The notes under the pieces were generated by a model. The model had not been told where the DNA came from, searched no databases, and worked only from the letters and a program-made list of their open reading frames with translations. 64,000 bases of DNA. It comes from DATJKD01 sp963834855 (lineage in GTDB: Bacteria > Pseudomonadota > Gammaproteobacteria > Steroidobacterales > Steroidobacteraceae). The position numbers and the translations under genes are program-made. Positions 10,701 through 19,058 of the stretch are shown piece after piece (position 1 is the first letter of the stretch; each line of letters begins with the position of its first letter). The stretch spans positions 62,001-126,000 of the forward strand of contig CAWIDH010000003.1 in NCBI GenBank assembly GCA_963834855.1, written 5' to 3'.

Positions 10701-11345
10701 CTTGCCGGCCGCGTTGCCGGTAGCTGCAACTCGCCGGCGCTCTGCCACAGTGGCTCGCTGCTCGCCGGCGCTCGGCCCGGGTGCCTCGCTGGGCCGCAAC
10801 CACGATCGAGGGTCGTTGCAGGGCTGACGATGGGTGCCCCGCACGTCTTGTCGGCGCACACCGTATCGGCGGCGGTATCGCGGAATCGTTGCAGAGTCAT
10901 GACTACGGAGTGGCCCGCGACGTCTACCTGCGGCGGATCGGACGTCGTTGCGGCCCACGAGACACCCGGCCCAAACGCCGGCTCGCCGAGGCCGCGGTGG
11001 CCGCAGGCATCGCTGATGCCGCAGTTGGGTCACGAGCCGGCGTCTGGACGCGGTGTATCCCAGCCGCGACGACGGCTTCCGTGGCACAGGTGGACGTCGC
11101 GGACCACTCCGAGCGAAGGTCGCCTCGACGATTCCGCGATACCGCCGACCGTTCGGCGTGCGCCGACAGGACGTGCGGGGCACCATCTTCAGCCCTGCAA
11201 CGACCCTGATCGTGGTGAGCGGCTGGGGATACACCGCGGCCGGGCGTCGGCGAGCAGGAGCCACTGCGGCCGGGCGTCGGCGAGGAGGAGCCACCGCGGC
11301 CGGGCGTCGGCGAGCAGGAGCGCAGCCGGGCGGCGGCGAGGAAGC
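10701..11345. repeat. Giant imperfect palindrome element, copy A
   Basis: A ~640-nt gene-free stretch that is an inverted repeat of two diverged arms meeting at about 11013, where GGCATC-GCT-GATGCC forms the apex. Shared blocks in each arm, read inwards, are CGTTGCAGGGCTGA, GGTGCCCCGCAC, GTCGGCGCAC, GGTATCGCGGAATCGT, CGCGACGTC(C/T)ACCTG and ACGCCGGCTCG. Their complements occur in reverse order in the right arm. Outside the arms are tandem ~30-nt GC-rich units built on GGGCGTCGGCGAGCAGGAGC (right edge, at least three units) and their inverted equivalents (left edge). Reading frames through it are not conserved between copies. It is inverted relative to copies B (22845) and C (39636). Confidence 0.9.
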
Positions 11346-11370
11346 TACGGCGGTCCCGCGGCTGGCAACG

Positions 11371-12225
11371 TCACTGCGCGAGGCCACAGGCTCGCGCGAC
11401 ACCATCGCGATAGCGCAGCCAGAGCGCGAGCGTCTTTTCCACGCATGCGATGACAGCCTGCTGATGGCGCGAGCTGTTCGCGCCGGCGACGACCATCGCA
11501 TAGGCGTGGTGACGATGTCCGCCCTCGACCCTCTGGTGCGCGCGCGTGAGGTCCATGCAGTCGGGCGGGAGGCCGTGGTATCGAACGAGTGGATGCCCGC
11601 GCACGACCTCTTCGATTTCCCGTTCGGTCTTGGGCTCCGCGGGATCCAGGATCTCGCGGCGATCGTGGATGCTGCCTTCCACGAAAATCGCCATCGTGGC
11701 CGCAGCCCGGACCCAGTCCGGCCCGTGGGTAACGCGATCCAGCCAGTCGCGATACGCGCGGGCCGCGGGCTGCAGCCGGATGTTCTCGAAGTCCGATCCG
11801 GCAAAGCCGAACCCCTTCATCATCGCGAGAAAGAGCTCGGCGTGCGACTTTCCGAACGACAGTCCACCCGTGTCCTCCTCGTAGATGTTCTCGGCGAGCA
11901 TGCGACGGACGGCCGCCGGCGGGTTCTTCGCATGGATGCGGGCGAGCAGCACCGGGAAGTCGCGAACGTAGCTGGCGAACTCCTGCTGGAAGTGAATCTT
12001 GAGCTGCGCCTTGCTGACGTTCGCGCCGGTGAAGGCGGGCCACGCCCAGTGGTTCTTCCGGTCCATGACCGACAGCAGGCGGTCACGGAGCTGCGCAGGC
12101 GCGAGCGGGCGCGGCGAGCGTCGTCCGGTCTTCCGGCGCGGATCGCTCCGCGTCCGTCGCGCGTCGTCGAGCGGCGTGTCGCCCTCAGGGGCGCTGATTC
12201 CGGTCAGGTCGCGCATTGGCTGCAT
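11371..12225 (-). CDS. Haem-oxygenase-fold (TenA/PqqC-like, iron-containing redox enzyme family) protein
   Basis: 284 residues from the ATG of MQPMRDLTG. An earlier in-frame ATG would add a Pro-rich leader unlike the family. The basic N-terminal ~35 residues look disordered. The rest is all-helical with the spaced acidic and histidine residues of haem-oxygenase-like di-iron enzymes: NIYEEDTGG, SHAELFLAM, FVEGSIHDRREI and GHRHHAYAMV. The family includes TenA, PqqC and di-iron oxidases and oxygenases that act on small metabolites or fatty acids. The substrate is unknown and no biosynthetic neighbours are present. Its 3' end abuts giant element A. The call is at fold level only. Confidence 0.7.
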   Translation of the reverse strand: MQPMRDLTGISAPEGDTPLDDARRTRSDPRRKTGRRSPRPLAPAQLRDRLLSVMDRKNHWAWPAFTGANVSKAQLKIHFQQEFASYVRDFPVLLARIHAKNPPAAVRRMLAENIYEEDTGGLSFGKSHAELFLAMMKGFGFAGSDFENIRLQPAARAYRDWLDRVTHGPDWVRAAATMAIFVEGSIHDRREILDPAEPKTEREIEEVVRGHPLVRYHGLPPDCMDLTRAHQRVEGGHRHHAYAMVVAGANSSRHQQAVIACVEKTLALWLRYRDGVARACGLAQ

Positions 12226-12488
12226 GTTTCGATGTTCCCGAGGGTGTGGCTGGACATATATTGCCTCATGCCGCGCGGGGGGCGGCAGGGGCAGCCAAGC
12301 ACATTCCGTGCCGGGTGACGGCCAGGCGCATGGGTCAAGGCCTTTCCGGGCAAACACAAATCGGGCGGGCGCCGGTTGTCAATTCCGTCGACAGTGGCTG
12401 ACGCCCCGGGCAGCCGCATGCGCAGGAGTTCGTCATGCCGGGCGTACACTGCCGTACCGGGGGGTGTCGGCACGCCGCCGGACGATCC

Positions 12489-13661
12489 GTGAAGCGGATA
12501 CTCATGGCTTTGCTGCTCGCGAGCTCGCTCGCCCGGGCGGCGCCCGATCTCGAGGTCGACAAGCGTGTCGACGTCGCCGTGCCCGCGCCCGGCCAGCCGG
12601 TCGAATTTACAATCGATGTGCGCAACGTCGGCGCCGATCCGGCGCTCGACGTCCACGTTCGCGATCCCCTGCCGCCGGGCCTCGAGATTCCTGCGGGCAT
12701 GGCGGCATTCCCCGGCAGCGGGACCTACGACCCGATCAGTGGCGACTGGGCGGTCGGCGATCTGCCGGGCGGCGTCAGCGCGACCCTGTCGATACCGGCC
12801 GTCATCAGCGAACCGGACCCGCCCACCTGCATCGTCAATACGGCGGAAACCTCTCACGAAGCGGATGCCAATTCAGCCAACGACCGTGCCATGGCCGCCG
12901 TCCGGCAACCGGGGACCGAGCGCTGCGTCGATGTGACCGCGCAGTTCTTCAACGTTTCCGCCGGGCCGGTTGTCTGCGGATCCGGCACGCTGGCAGTCGA
13001 CGTGCGTGTCATCAACCAGGGGACCGATGCGGCGCACAACGTCGTCGTACGGGTCGCACAGAGCCCGGTCATTGCACCCAACCTGCGATTCATCAACACC
13101 ACGTGCGCGGGCGCGAGCTGCACGCTCGCACAACTCGGACCGGGCGAAACGGTGCGGCTGTTGGCGGACTCCGACAGTTTCGTCAATTCGCAGCCGCGGC
13201 AGCTCCGTCTCACTCTCGATGTAACTAATGACGATGTTGATTTCGCGCCCGAAAACGACCTCGTCATCCGCGATAGCACGCTGCGCGAGTTTGGCGACTG
13301 CCCGGGTATCGACGTCGGCGATGGCGGCTCCGTCGCTGCGGTGCGCTGCTTCATTGCAACGGCGGCCTACGGCTCGGCGCTCGATCCGCACGTGGTCACG
13401 CTGCGGCGCTTTCGCGATGAGCACCTGCGACGCAGCGCAGCGGGCCGGGCGCTCATCAGGTTCTATGTCCGGCATTCACCTGCGCTCGCAGAAATCATCG
13501 CCGGGCACGAGGGGCTCCGCATCGCGGCGCGTGCGTTGCTGGCACCACTGGTGCTGATGATCGTGTATCCCGGGCCATCACTGGGTGTCGTGGCGCTGGT
13601 CGTCGCGGTGCCGCTTGGCTGGCGCCTGAAAAGGCGCCGAGCTGCCGCAGCTTTGCGATAA
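12489..13661 (+). CDS. DUF11-repeat exported protein with CFI-box C-terminal domain
   Basis: 390 residues from a GTG chosen because it gives a clean signal peptide (VKRILMALLLASSLARAA). Residues ~20-130 form a DUF11-type immunoglobulin-like repeat (VDKRVDVAVPAPGQPVEFTI...VRNVGADPALDVHVRDPLP). A second, diverged repeat spans ~140-265. At Cys287 the motif CFIATAAYGS starts the CFI-box C-terminal domain, followed by HVVTLRRFRDEHL and a final hydrophobic helix (LLAPLVLMIVYPGPSLGVVALVVAVPLGW) with a basic end. The layout of signal, Ig-like repeats, CFI box, helix and RRR tail resembles a sorting or membrane-retention arrangement. The function is unknown; it is probably a cell-surface protein. Confidence 0.75.
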   Translation: MKRILMALLLASSLARAAPDLEVDKRVDVAVPAPGQPVEFTIDVRNVGADPALDVHVRDPLPPGLEIPAGMAAFPGSGTYDPISGDWAVGDLPGGVSATLSIPAVISEPDPPTCIVNTAETSHEADANSANDRAMAAVRQPGTERCVDVTAQFFNVSAGPVVCGSGTLAVDVRVINQGTDAAHNVVVRVAQSPVIAPNLRFINTTCAGASCTLAQLGPGETVRLLADSDSFVNSQPRQLRLTLDVTNDDVDFAPENDLVIRDSTLREFGDCPGIDVGDGGSVAAVRCFIATAAYGSALDPHVVTLRRFRDEHLRRSAAGRALIRFYVRHSPALAEIIAGHEGLRIAARALLAPLVLMIVYPGPSLGVVALVVAVPLGWRLKRRRAAAALR

Positions 13662-13806
13662 GCGGAGACGGTAGGCCGGACGCCATCCGTGCAGCCCGGG
13701 CGGCGCGATGGCCGAGTCTCACCTGCGCCGAACTTCCCCCTGCCTGGGCGATCAAAAGGAACATGGCCCGGTCGCAGGGCCGGGCTTCAACATCCGGAGA
13801 TTCGCG

Positions 13807-14256
13807 ATGAAGCATCGGATTGCACTCATCCTCCTGACCGCCACGTTGCTCGCGGCATGCGCGAGCCAGGGTCCGCGCGAGCGCGATGCGGAGGCCTACG
13901 AGCTCTACCGGGACTTCGCCGGCGCGCCGATCGACGAATTCACGTACCTCGGGCGGTACGACGGCTGGCGCTCGCTGGGTAAGAACGTGCTCGCGGTCCA
14001 GACCACCCTCAGCGACGCGTATCTGCTGACCGTCCAGGGTCCGTGCTCAGACCTCCAGTACGCAAACACCATCGCCCTCACGTCGACCGGCAACACGGTA
14101 CGGCGCGGTCTCGATTCCGTGCGCGTTGGCGGCGTGAGCTGCACCATCAGGGAGATCCGGCCCGTGAACTACGCGGAGCTGCGCAAGGCACAGCGGGAGG
14201 AGGCCGCGCGCAAGCAGGCCCGGAACGATCAGGCGGCGCAGGGCCGTTCGTACTGA
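13807..14256 (+). CDS. DUF6491-family lipoprotein
   Basis: 149 residues. The N-terminus MKHRIALILLTATLLAACAS is a lipoprotein signal with the lipobox LAAC, so Cys18 should be lipidated. The mature part has two further Cys in the family contexts GPCSDLQYANTIALTS and VGGVSCTIREIRPV, which probably form a disulfide. The C-terminal ~25 residues are a charged helix (ELRKAQREEAARKQARNDQ). The family is known only as a domain of unknown function in related gammaproteobacteria. It converges on a membrane protein gene across 41 nt. Confidence 0.75.
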   Translation: MKHRIALILLTATLLAACASQGPRERDAEAYELYRDFAGAPIDEFTYLGRYDGWRSLGKNVLAVQTTLSDAYLLTVQGPCSDLQYANTIALTSTGNTVRRGLDSVRVGGVSCTIREIRPVNYAELRKAQREEAARKQARNDQAAQGRSY

Positions 14257-14297
14257 GATTGCCGCCGCGCCGGCGCCACGGCGCGTGGCTGCATTCC

Positions 14298-15116
14298 CTA
14301 TCCGCTGGCCCGCTGCAGCGGAACCGAGCGCGCGGCTTGCTCATTCGGCATGTCCACTCGTGCCGCAAGCCGGGCGCGGTACTCGTCGATCGGCCACAGT
14401 TCGACTTCCGCCTTTCCGCTCCGTCGGCCGTCCGCGGAGTATTCGAACGGATTGTCGATGTCCCGGATGAGCCGCAGCATGTAGACGTTGACCAGGGTCA
14501 CGAACGGCACGATGAGGCATTCGACCAGCGTGCTGCTGAACTCGGCAATGAGCATCAGCCCGATCACCATGACGACCAGCACCTCGAGCAACGCGTAGGC
14601 TGGTGGCAGGAAGCCGGTACGGGCGATCACGTCGATTCGCGAGACGGTCCTTCGCACCATCATGAGCTGCGGGATCGCACGCGAGGCGTAGGGACCCGCC
14701 CCCTCCCGCTCGAGCCAGCTGATCGCCTCGCCCATGCGTGACAGCGCGTCATAGACGTTGTCGGTGTCGCGGCGATGCAGGAGCCAGTTCTTGATCTCGT
14801 CGGTGAGCTCGAGGACGCTGCGGCGCAGCTCCGGCAGCTTCAAGCCCGGCCGATTGATCGCCGCGAGTGCGAAGATCTCCTCGATGGTCTCGAGCGTCGA
14901 GGCGATCTCCGCCGGGAGCCGCTCGCTCTCCTTGTAGTCGGCCATCGTCCCGGCCAGCAGAAACCCGATCAGGAAGACGCAGGCCGTGAGGATGACCCCG
15001 ACGTCCGCAAACGGGACCAGCCCCGGGAACTTGAAATACAGGTCGAGCACCAGCTTGACGCCCGCCATCACCAGCACGATGGGCAGCGTCGTGAGCATCA
15101 ACTTCCACTTCAGCAC
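14298..15116 (-). CDS. Four-helix membrane protein of unknown function
   Basis: 272 residues, with two hydrophobic segments near the N-terminus (about 7-25 and 38-60), a ~110-residue soluble helical region (SERLPAEIASTLETIEEIFAL...), two more close-set hydrophobic segments (about 175-215) and a cytoplasmic tail. The topology of two helices, a helical cytosolic domain and two helices is reminiscent of bestrophin-like anion channels, but I cannot see the defining residues, so that is a suggestion only. It is divergent from the glycosyltransferase gene at 15280 across 163 nt in which I see nothing else. Confidence 0.6.
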   Translation of the reverse strand: MLKWKLMLTTLPIVLVMAGVKLVLDLYFKFPGLVPFADVGVILTACVFLIGFLLAGTMADYKESERLPAEIASTLETIEEIFALAAINRPGLKLPELRRSVLELTDEIKNWLLHRRDTDNVYDALSRMGEAISWLEREGAGPYASRAIPQLMMVRRTVSRIDVIARTGFLPPAYALLEVLVVMVIGLMLIAEFSSTLVECLIVPFVTLVNVYMLRLIRDIDNPFEYSADGRRSGKAEVELWPIDEYRARLAARVDMPNEQAARSVPLQRASG

Positions 15117-15279
15117 TCGGGCGGTCTCCCCTTGGAGTACATGTCGGCGTGGCGAATCCTACCGCAGGGGCCTGGGACGTGGGGCTCGGCGTGCCTGCCG
15201 TGTCCCACCACCCCCGCGGCCCTGCCGGCGTCAGCGGCGGCTTTGACCCCGCCCGGGCACTCTGTGACACTCGCGGCGC

Positions 15280-16107
15280 ATGACTGCGCAGGCGCGGACG
15301 TTTCCGGTCACGCTGCTCGTGATCACCTACAACGAGGCGCACAACATCGCGCGCTGCCTCGACAGCGTGTCGTTCGTCGCCGAGAAGGTCGTGATCGACT
15401 CGGGCAGCACCGACGAGACCGTGAGCGTCGCCGAGGCGCACGGCGCGCGCGTCGTGACGCAGCCGTGGCTCGGGTTCGGGCCGCAGCGCAACTTCGCGAC
15501 GACCCAGGCAACGCACGACTGGATCCTGTTCCTCGACGCCGACGAGAGCATGACCGCGGATCTTACGCGCGAGTTCCAGGAGCGCCTGCCGCGGGTGCTC
15601 GAGTCCGATGCCCCGGGCGCTGAGTTGCGCCGCGCGATGTCCTACATGGGCGCGCCGATGCGCTGGTATCGGCCGATGGTGGGGGAGCGCGTGGCACGGT
15701 TCTACCACCGCGCGCGCGCACGTTGGACCGATGCGCGCGTACACGAGGCGCTGCGCTTCGACGGCCGGCCGCTGCTCTTCAAGGCCCCTTTCATCCATCA
15801 CCACAACCCGACGCTGGTGCATCGCTATGTGAAGGTGCTGCGCTACTCGGAGCTCAAGGCGCTCGACTGGGTCGAGCGCGGCCGCAAGCCCCGCATCTGG
15901 GCCTGCCCGTTCGTATACCTGGCGGCCTTCTTCAAGGACTACGTGCTGCGCCTCGCCTTTCTCGACGGTGCGCGGGGCTACGCAGTGGCGCACGTCGCGG
16001 CGAGCTACGCGGTGTACAAGCGCCTGCGCCTCTACGAGATGACGGTGCATCCGCCGTCGCGCGAGATGGCCGCGAAGTACATGGCCCGGCACGGGCTCGG
16101 CCGCTGA
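15280..16107 (+). CDS. Family 2 glycosyltransferase (WaaE/KdtX-like)
   Basis: 275 residues, GT-A fold. It opens with VTLLVITYNEAHNI; the nucleotide-sugar motif is VVIDSGSTDET and the metal-binding DxD is FLDADES. The mid-region (GPQRNFAT...HDWILFLDADE) and C-terminal half (FYHRARARWTDARVHEAL, FIHHHNPTLVHRYVKVLRYSEL) match the WaaE/KdtX group, which adds a hexose to the inner core of lipopolysaccharide. First of four same-strand envelope-polysaccharide genes. The donor sugar is not predictable. Confidence 0.9.
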   Translation: MTAQARTFPVTLLVITYNEAHNIARCLDSVSFVAEKVVIDSGSTDETVSVAEAHGARVVTQPWLGFGPQRNFATTQATHDWILFLDADESMTADLTREFQERLPRVLESDAPGAELRRAMSYMGAPMRWYRPMVGERVARFYHRARARWTDARVHEALRFDGRPLLFKAPFIHHHNPTLVHRYVKVLRYSELKALDWVERGRKPRIWACPFVYLAAFFKDYVLRLAFLDGARGYAVAHVAASYAVYKRLRLYEMTVHPPSREMAAKYMARHGLGR

Positions 16108-16123
16108 CAGCACGGGCGGGCAG

Positions 16124-17179
16124 GTGGCGAACTTCCTGCTGTTCGGCAACGAGCGCTACGCGCTGCCCATCCTGCAGCCGATGGCCGATGCGCTGCACGC
16201 CGCTGGGCACGCTGTGCACGCGTGGTTTTTCGGCGGCGCCACGGGCCTCACGCTCGACGCGCGCACGCGCATGATCGGGCTCGAGGAGGCGGTTGCGCTC
16301 ACGCCCGCGGCGGTGTTCAGCGCCGTCAACTGGGTGCCGAGTTTCGTCGGCGGCGCAAAGGTGCAGCTCTTTCACGGCTTCAACGTCGAGAAGCGCAAGG
16401 ACTCGCGGGGACATTTCCGGGTTCGCGGCGTGTTCGATCTCTACTGCACGCAGGGCCCGGCGACCACCGCGCCGTTCAAGGCGCTGGCGGCGCGCGCGGG
16501 GCATTTCACCGTCGTCGAGACCGGCTGGCCGAAGCTCGACCCGATGTTCCGCGACGACGAGGGCCGGGCTGCGCGCCTGCGCGAGGCCGCGGGCGGGCGG
16601 CCGGTCGTGCTCTTCGCGTCGACCTTCACCGAGCGGCTGAGCGCCGCGCCGCATCTCGTTGCGGAGATTTCCGCGGAAATTGCGCGCGGTGAGCGGTACT
16701 GGCTCCTGACCCTGCACCCAAAGTGCCCGCCCGCGCTCATTGCGCAGTACCGCGGCCTCGCGGGACCGAACGCGTTCTTCGTCGAGCCCGAGCAGCTCAT
16801 CGCCGCGCAGCGCGCAGCCGACGTGCTGGTCGCCGATACGACCTCGGTGGCCTCCGAGTTCGTCGTGCAGCGCAGGCCCGTAGTCACGTTCCGCAACAAC
16901 GCTCCGAAGCCGCACATGCTCGATTTCGCGGACCCGTCCGCGCTGCCCGCGATGCTCGCACGCGCGTTCGCCCCGGACGTCGGCCTGCTCTCGGCGCTTG
17001 CTGCCTATGCGGACGCGATCCATCCTTACCGTGACGGACGCTCGTCGGAGCGCGTGCTCGCGGCAACCGAGTCGCTGCTGGCGGGCGAGCTTGGGCGCCT
17101 GCGGCCGAAGCCGTGGTCGGCGCGCCTGCGCGCGCTGGAGCTGCGCCGGCGGTTCGGCTACTGGGGACCCGGCGCGTGA
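16124..17179 (+). CDS. CDP-glycerol glycerophosphotransferase-family protein
   Basis: 351 residues starting at a GTG. It carries the N-terminal segment MANFLLFGNERYALPILQPM, the motif QLFHGFNVEKRKDSRGHF (family signature HGxxxxK), TGWPKLDPMF, and a C-terminal GT-B domain with TLHPKCPP and VLVADTTSVASEFVV (phosphate/CDP-binding DTTS..xEF). Relatives (TagB/TagF) transfer glycerol phosphate from CDP-glycerol. In Gram-negatives such genes occur in LPS or capsule loci. It lies between two glycosyltransferase-type genes and a PAP2 phosphatase, consistent with decoration of an envelope glycan. Confidence 0.82.
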   Translation: MANFLLFGNERYALPILQPMADALHAAGHAVHAWFFGGATGLTLDARTRMIGLEEAVALTPAAVFSAVNWVPSFVGGAKVQLFHGFNVEKRKDSRGHFRVRGVFDLYCTQGPATTAPFKALAARAGHFTVVETGWPKLDPMFRDDEGRAARLREAAGGRPVVLFASTFTERLSAAPHLVAEISAEIARGERYWLLTLHPKCPPALIAQYRGLAGPNAFFVEPEQLIAAQRAADVLVADTTSVASEFVVQRRPVVTFRNNAPKPHMLDFADPSALPAMLARAFAPDVGLLSALAAYADAIHPYRDGRSSERVLAATESLLAGELGRLRPKPWSARLRALELRRRFGYWGPGA

Positions 17180-17231
17180 GCCGTGTCGCGGCGGCGGGCG
17201 AAGGAGGGCGTGTTGATTCGCGCGGCACGGA

Positions 17232-18020
17232 GTGACGGCCTTCGTTGCGACCCTGGCCGCGGGCGTGAGCGGCTGCGGCACGCTGCCCGACGGTCGCATC
17301 TGGGGCGAGGAGGCCACCTGGCGACCGGGATCCGCACGCCTGAAGTCCGCAGCGATCGCGGCGGCGCGCGACCCCTGGGTGTGGGCACCGCTGGCGGGCG
17401 CGGCGCTGTTCCAGATCGACGACTGGGACCGACGCGCCTCCGACTGGGCGCGCGAGCACACGCCGATCTTCGGCTCGGAGGCGGACGCGGACAAGTGGAG
17501 CGACGACCTGCGCGACGCGTCGGTGTACGCGCACTGGGCGACGATGGCCGCTACCCCGGGTAGCAGCGACCCGAAGCGCTGGCTCGTCGCCAAGGCGAAG
17601 GGCGCGCTGGTCAATGCGGCCGCGGTCGCCTCGACCGTTGCGGTCACCCGCGGTATCAAGACGACCGTCGAACGCGAGCGGCCGAACGGCACCGAGAGCG
17701 AGAGTTTTCCGTCGGGCCACACCTCGAGCTCGGCCGTGCACACCCGGCTCGCATCGCGCAACCTGCGCTGGATCGACATGAGCGAGCCCGTACGGCGCAC
17801 GCTCGACGTCGGGCTCACGACGCTGACCCTTGGCACCTCCTGGGCGCGAATCGAGGGTGGCTTCCACTTTCCCTCGGACACGCTGTTCTCGATTGCGCTC
17901 GGGAATTTCATCGCGTCGTTCGCCAACGACGCATTCCTCGGCACCGGCCCCGCGGATGTCTCGCTGGGGCTGCAGTCGCTGCCGGACGGCGCGATGCTCA
18001 GCTGGCAGGTCGCGTTTTGA
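17232..18020 (+). CDS. PAP2-superfamily phosphatase, probable lipoprotein
   Basis: 262 residues. GTG is the only start possible, since a stop lies six codons upstream. The N-terminus TAFVATLAAGVSGCG looks like a short lipoprotein signal. The three PAP2 motifs are present: K-x6-RP as KTTVERERP, PSGH in SFPSGHTSSS, and R-x5-H-x3-D as ARIEGGFHFPSD. Such enzymes dephosphorylate lipid phosphates such as undecaprenyl pyrophosphate or phosphatidate at the periplasmic face. The mature protein lacks most of the usual transmembrane helices. Its stop overlaps the next start, so it is coupled to the glycosyltransferase that follows, pointing to a role in glycan-lipid turnover. Confidence 0.82.
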   Translation: MTAFVATLAAGVSGCGTLPDGRIWGEEATWRPGSARLKSAAIAAARDPWVWAPLAGAALFQIDDWDRRASDWAREHTPIFGSEADADKWSDDLRDASVYAHWATMAATPGSSDPKRWLVAKAKGALVNAAAVASTVAVTRGIKTTVERERPNGTESESFPSGHTSSSAVHTRLASRNLRWIDMSEPVRRTLDVGLTTLTLGTSWARIEGGFHFPSDTLFSIALGNFIASFANDAFLGTGPADVSLGLQSLPDGAMLSWQVAF

Positions 18021-19051
18021 ATCGCCTGCGCATCATGCAGGTGATCCTGTCGCAGGGCTTCGCGGGCTCGGAGCGCGCGGCTGCCGAGACCTGCAACTCC
18101 CTCAGCGTCGAGCACGACGTCGCGCTCGTCCTGCGCCGCGACGACCGGTCGAAGGGCGGCGCCAGCATCCGCGACCACCTGGACCCGGGCGTCGAGCTGA
18201 TCGACGTGCCGCCGCGGTGGTTTACGCGGACGACGCTGCGCGGCGCGATCCGTCGCTGGCGGCCGGACGTCGTTCACACCCACCTGCGCCGCGGTACACG
18301 TTACGTCGCGCAGATCCGCCCGGCTGCCGCGCATCTGTGCACGGTGCACATCTCGATCAACGGCCCGCACTATCTCAAGGCCGACGGCATCATCTGCATG
18401 ACGGAGTGGCAGCTCGCGACGATCCCCGACGATTATCGCGGCGGGCGCTTCCTGATCCCGAATTCGCTGGTGCCCGAGCCGAGGCTCGCGCCGGAGCGCG
18501 TGCGCGAGCTGCGCGCGGAGCTCGGCGCAGCCGAGGGCGATTTCGTGATCGGCGGCGTGGGCCGGATCGTGCCGGGCAAGGGCTTCGACGTGCTGTTGCG
18601 GGCGTTCGAGCAGGCGGCGCTCCCGGACACGAAGCTCGTGATCGTGGGCGATGGCCGCGAGCTCGGCCGGCTGCAGGGCCTGGCTGGCCCGAACGTGCGC
18701 TTCACCGGGTACCGGCCGGACGCCAAGCGCTGTTTCCAGGCGTTCGACCTGTTCGTGAGCCCCTCGCGACGCGAGCCGTTCGGCCGCGTCATCATCGAGG
18801 CGCTGGATGCGGGCACGCCGGTCGTGGCGACAGACGTCCCGGGTCCGCGTGACATCGCGCGTCGCTACCCGATCGAGCTTGTGCCGCCCGACGACGCGGG
18901 CGCGCTTGCGCAGGCGCTGCGTCGTGCGTTCGAGCGGCCTCGCGTGCGGCTTGCGCTCGACCTGTCGGAGTATCACGTCGACCACGTCGCGCAGCGGATC
19001 CTCGATGCCTACCGCAAGACGCTGGACGTGGCGAGCTGTGCGGCGCGGTAG
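18017..19051 (+). CDS. Family 4 glycosyltransferase (GT-B)
   Basis: 344 residues. The TTG start overlaps the upstream TGA; an ATG six codons further in (MQVILSQGFAGSE) is an alternative. The acceptor-domain motif is GFAGSERAA, the linker is VHTHLRRG, and the C-terminal nucleotide-sugar domain has GGVGRIVPGKGFDVLLRAF and the E-x7-E-type motif PSRREPFGRVIIEALDAGTPVV. It is a cytoplasmic enzyme of LPS-core or O-chain assembly, acting with the three preceding genes. It ends 7 nt from the convergent hemL. Sugar and linkage are unknown. Confidence 0.9.
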   Translation: MNRLRIMQVILSQGFAGSERAAAETCNSLSVEHDVALVLRRDDRSKGGASIRDHLDPGVELIDVPPRWFTRTTLRGAIRRWRPDVVHTHLRRGTRYVAQIRPAAAHLCTVHISINGPHYLKADGIICMTEWQLATIPDDYRGGRFLIPNSLVPEPRLAPERVRELRAELGAAEGDFVIGGVGRIVPGKGFDVLLRAFEQAALPDTKLVIVGDGRELGRLQGLAGPNVRFTGYRPDAKRCFQAFDLFVSPSRREPFGRVIIEALDAGTPVVATDVPGPRDIARRYPIELVPPDDAGALAQALRRAFERPRVRLALDLSEYHVDHVAQRILDAYRKTLDVASCAAR

Positions 19052-19058
19052 CGGCGCG

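Noticed and set aside
11238..11345. Tandem ~30-nt units considered as a CRISPR array
   Set aside because: The units are contiguous with no unique spacers, the unit length drifts, and no cas gene is present.
11053..12318. Long plus-strand frame running from giant element A across the haem-oxygenase-fold gene
   Set aside because: Its start is inside the palindrome, the product has no recognisable fold, and the minus-strand gene has conserved metal-site residues.
14257..14297. Terminator between the convergent DUF6491 and membrane-protein genes
   Set aside because: A GC-rich imperfect dyad is present but there is no U-run on either strand, so it cannot be told from background in this GC-rich DNA.
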